From: Candidatus Corynebacterium intestinavium | GTDB lineage: Bacteria > Actinomycetota > Actinomycetes > Mycobacteriales > Mycobacteriaceae | DNA length: 64,000 bases | Assembly: GCA_019120635.1 (NCBI GenBank) | Contig: DWUR01000098.1 | Location: 1 to 64,000 of the forward strand | Reading direction: 5' to 3' | Shown: positions 62,519-64,000 of the stretch, piece after piece | Layout of the letters: each line of letters begins with the position of its first letter | Numbering within the stretch: the stretch's first letter is position 1 | The notes under the pieces: generated by a model | The model's database searches: none | The model's input: only the letters and a program-made list of their open reading frames with translations | What the model was told of the DNA's origin: nothing | Translations under genes and position numbers: made by a program

Positions 62519-64000
62519 TTATTGAGCAGGCACGGACGGTGCGTCCTCCAGCTCCTCAACGATCTCGCTGGTCATCGGAACCACGGTCGGAACGATCAGC
62601 GGCTTGCGGTTCCACTTATCGGAGACGTGGCGGGCGAGACGACGACGCAGGGTCTGAGCCATGCGGTAAGGGTTATTCTCCCCCTCACCGGCCAGGTCCA
62701 TCATCACGTCGTCAGCGATCTCTCTGAGCTCCTTGAGCAGGTCCTTGGCGTCCCCAGAGAAGCCCTTGGCCTGGATGTGCGGAGCCTCCAGCGGACGGCC
62801 CGTGCGGTTGTCGATCACCACGGATACGGCGATGAGGCCACCCTCGGCCATCGCGGTGCGGTCCTCGAGGGTATCCGCGTCCACGTCGCCCATGCGGGTG
62901 CCGTCGACGTACAGGTTGCCCACGGTGATCTGACCCACGACCTTCGCGTGCCCATTGTGCAGGTCCACGACCACGCCGTTCTGGGCGAGCGGGACATTCT
63001 TCGGGTCCACGCCGGTGGAGATAGCCAGATCGCGGTTGGCACGCAGGTGGCGCCACTCGCCGTGCACCGGCATCGCATTGCGCGGGCGCGCGGCGTTGTA
63101 GAGGAACAGCAGCTCCCCTGCCAGACCGTGACCAGAGGTGTGGACGTTGGCGTCGCGGCTGGTGACGACCGTCGCGCCGATCTGCGACAGCATGTTGATC
63201 ACGCCGAACACTGCCTCCTCGTTACCCGGGACGAGGGAGGAGGAGAGAATGATCAGGTCGCCGTTGCGGACGGTGATCTGGCGGTGCTCGCGGCGTGCCA
63301 TGCGCGACAGCGCGGCCATCGGCTCGCCCTGGGTACCGGTGGTGATGAGAACCACCTTGTGCGGAGCCATGCGGGAGGCCTCGTCCATGGAGACGATGGT
63401 GCCGCGCGGGGCGTTCAGGTAGCCCATGCGCTCTGCGATCTCCATGTTGCGGATCATCGAGCGGCCGGTGAAGGCCACCTTGCGGTTTGCCGCGACCGCC
63501 GCGTTCACGGCGGACTGGATGCGGGCCACGTTGGAGGCGAAGGACGCCAGAATCACGCGCTGCTTCGCGTCGCGGATCAGTCGGGTCAGCGTCGGGGCGA
63601 CGTCCGCCTCGGAACCGGAGAATCCCGGGGTTGCGGCGTTGGTCGAGTCGCAGAGCATGAGGTCCACGCCCTCGTCGCCGAACCGGGACAGCGCCGGCAG
63701 GTCCGTCGGACGGCCGTCGATCGGGGTCTGGTCGAGCTTGATGTCGCCGGTGTGGATCACCAGGCCGGCCGGGGTCTTCAGCGCGATGCCCAGGCAGTCC
63801 GGGATGGAGTGGTTGACGTTCCAGAAGCGCAGGTCAAACGGGCCGTAGTTCACGTGCGACTGGTCGTTGACCTCGACGATCTTCGGGCGCTGGCGGTGCT
63901 CCTGGGTCTTGGCCTGGATGAGCGCCGCGGTGAAGCGGGAGGCAACGATCGGGATGTCCGCGCGGTGCTTGAGCAGCCACGGGATCGCACCGATGTGGTC
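62519..64000 (-). CDS. rnj: Ribonuclease J, 5' end beyond window
   Basis: VIHTGDIKLDQTPIDGRPTDL, SQGEP-like TTGTQGEPMAALSRMA, TSGHG. Frame stays open through 63854-64000 (DHIGAIPWLLKHRADIPIVASRFTAALIQ...), so 63853 is not the real start. Confidence 0.95.
   Translation of the reverse strand, partial: DHIGAIPWLLKHRADIPIVASRFTAALIQAKTQEHRQRPKIVEVNDQSHVNYGPFDLRFWNVNHSIPDCLGIALKTPAGLVIHTGDIKLDQTPIDGRPTDLPALSRFGDEGVDLMLCDSTNAATPGFSGSEADVAPTLTRLIRDAKQRVILASFASNVARIQSAVNAAVAANRKVAFTGRSMIRNMEIAERMGYLNAPRGTIVSMDEASRMAPHKVVLITTGTQGEPMAALSRMARREHRQITVRNGDLIILSSSLVPGNEEAVFGVINMLSQIGATVVTSRDANVHTSGHGLAGELLFLYNAARPRNAMPVHGEWRHLRANRDLAISTGVDPKNVPLAQNGVVVDLHNGHAKVVGQITVGNLYVDGTRMGDVDADTLEDRTAMAEGGLIAVSVVIDNRTGRPLEAPHIQAKGFSGDAKDLLKELREIADDVMMDLAGEGENNPYRMAQTLRRRLARHVSDKWNRKPLIVPTVVPMTSEIVEELEDAPSVPAQ

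Overview
This 64 kb window is a GC-rich actinobacterial chromosomal core region. Gene order (msrB-hemY-hemE-DUF3000 ... dxs ... dut ... ppgK-sigA ... sigB-dtxR-galE ... oxyR/hrpA-nrdR-divS-lexA-sugR ... hflX ... miaA ... miaB-recX-recA-DUF3046 ... pspA-clgR-cinA-pgsA ... ftsK-rnj) matches Corynebacterium and largely mirrors M. tuberculosis Rv2674-Rv2752c. No rRNA, IS element, prophage or CRISPR array was seen. The most interesting signals are non-coding. (1) The sigA leader is long and highly structured. One 18-nt segment there can pair with either of two downstream segments, as a 13-bp local hairpin or an 11+6-bp longer-range helix, so it looks like a bistable RNA switch. (2) A yybP-ykoY (Mn2+) type riboswitch lies upstream of the terC-family gene, with an apparent anti-SD/SD switch. 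(3) sigB and clgR are preceded by two near-identical ECF-type (SigH/SigE-like) promoters, GGGAAC-N17-CGTT. (4) A siderophore ABC transporter with two DtxR-like boxes sits where rnd would be expected. (5) An orphan sugR is kept without the neighbouring PTS cluster. (6) dapF is missing between hflX and miaA, and an uncharacterised ORF with a Cys/Gly-rich tail is there instead. (7) LexA-type boxes lie near divS/lexA and recA, and a perfect palindromic operator lies upstream of bioY. All synteny comparisons are from memory and need database confirmation.
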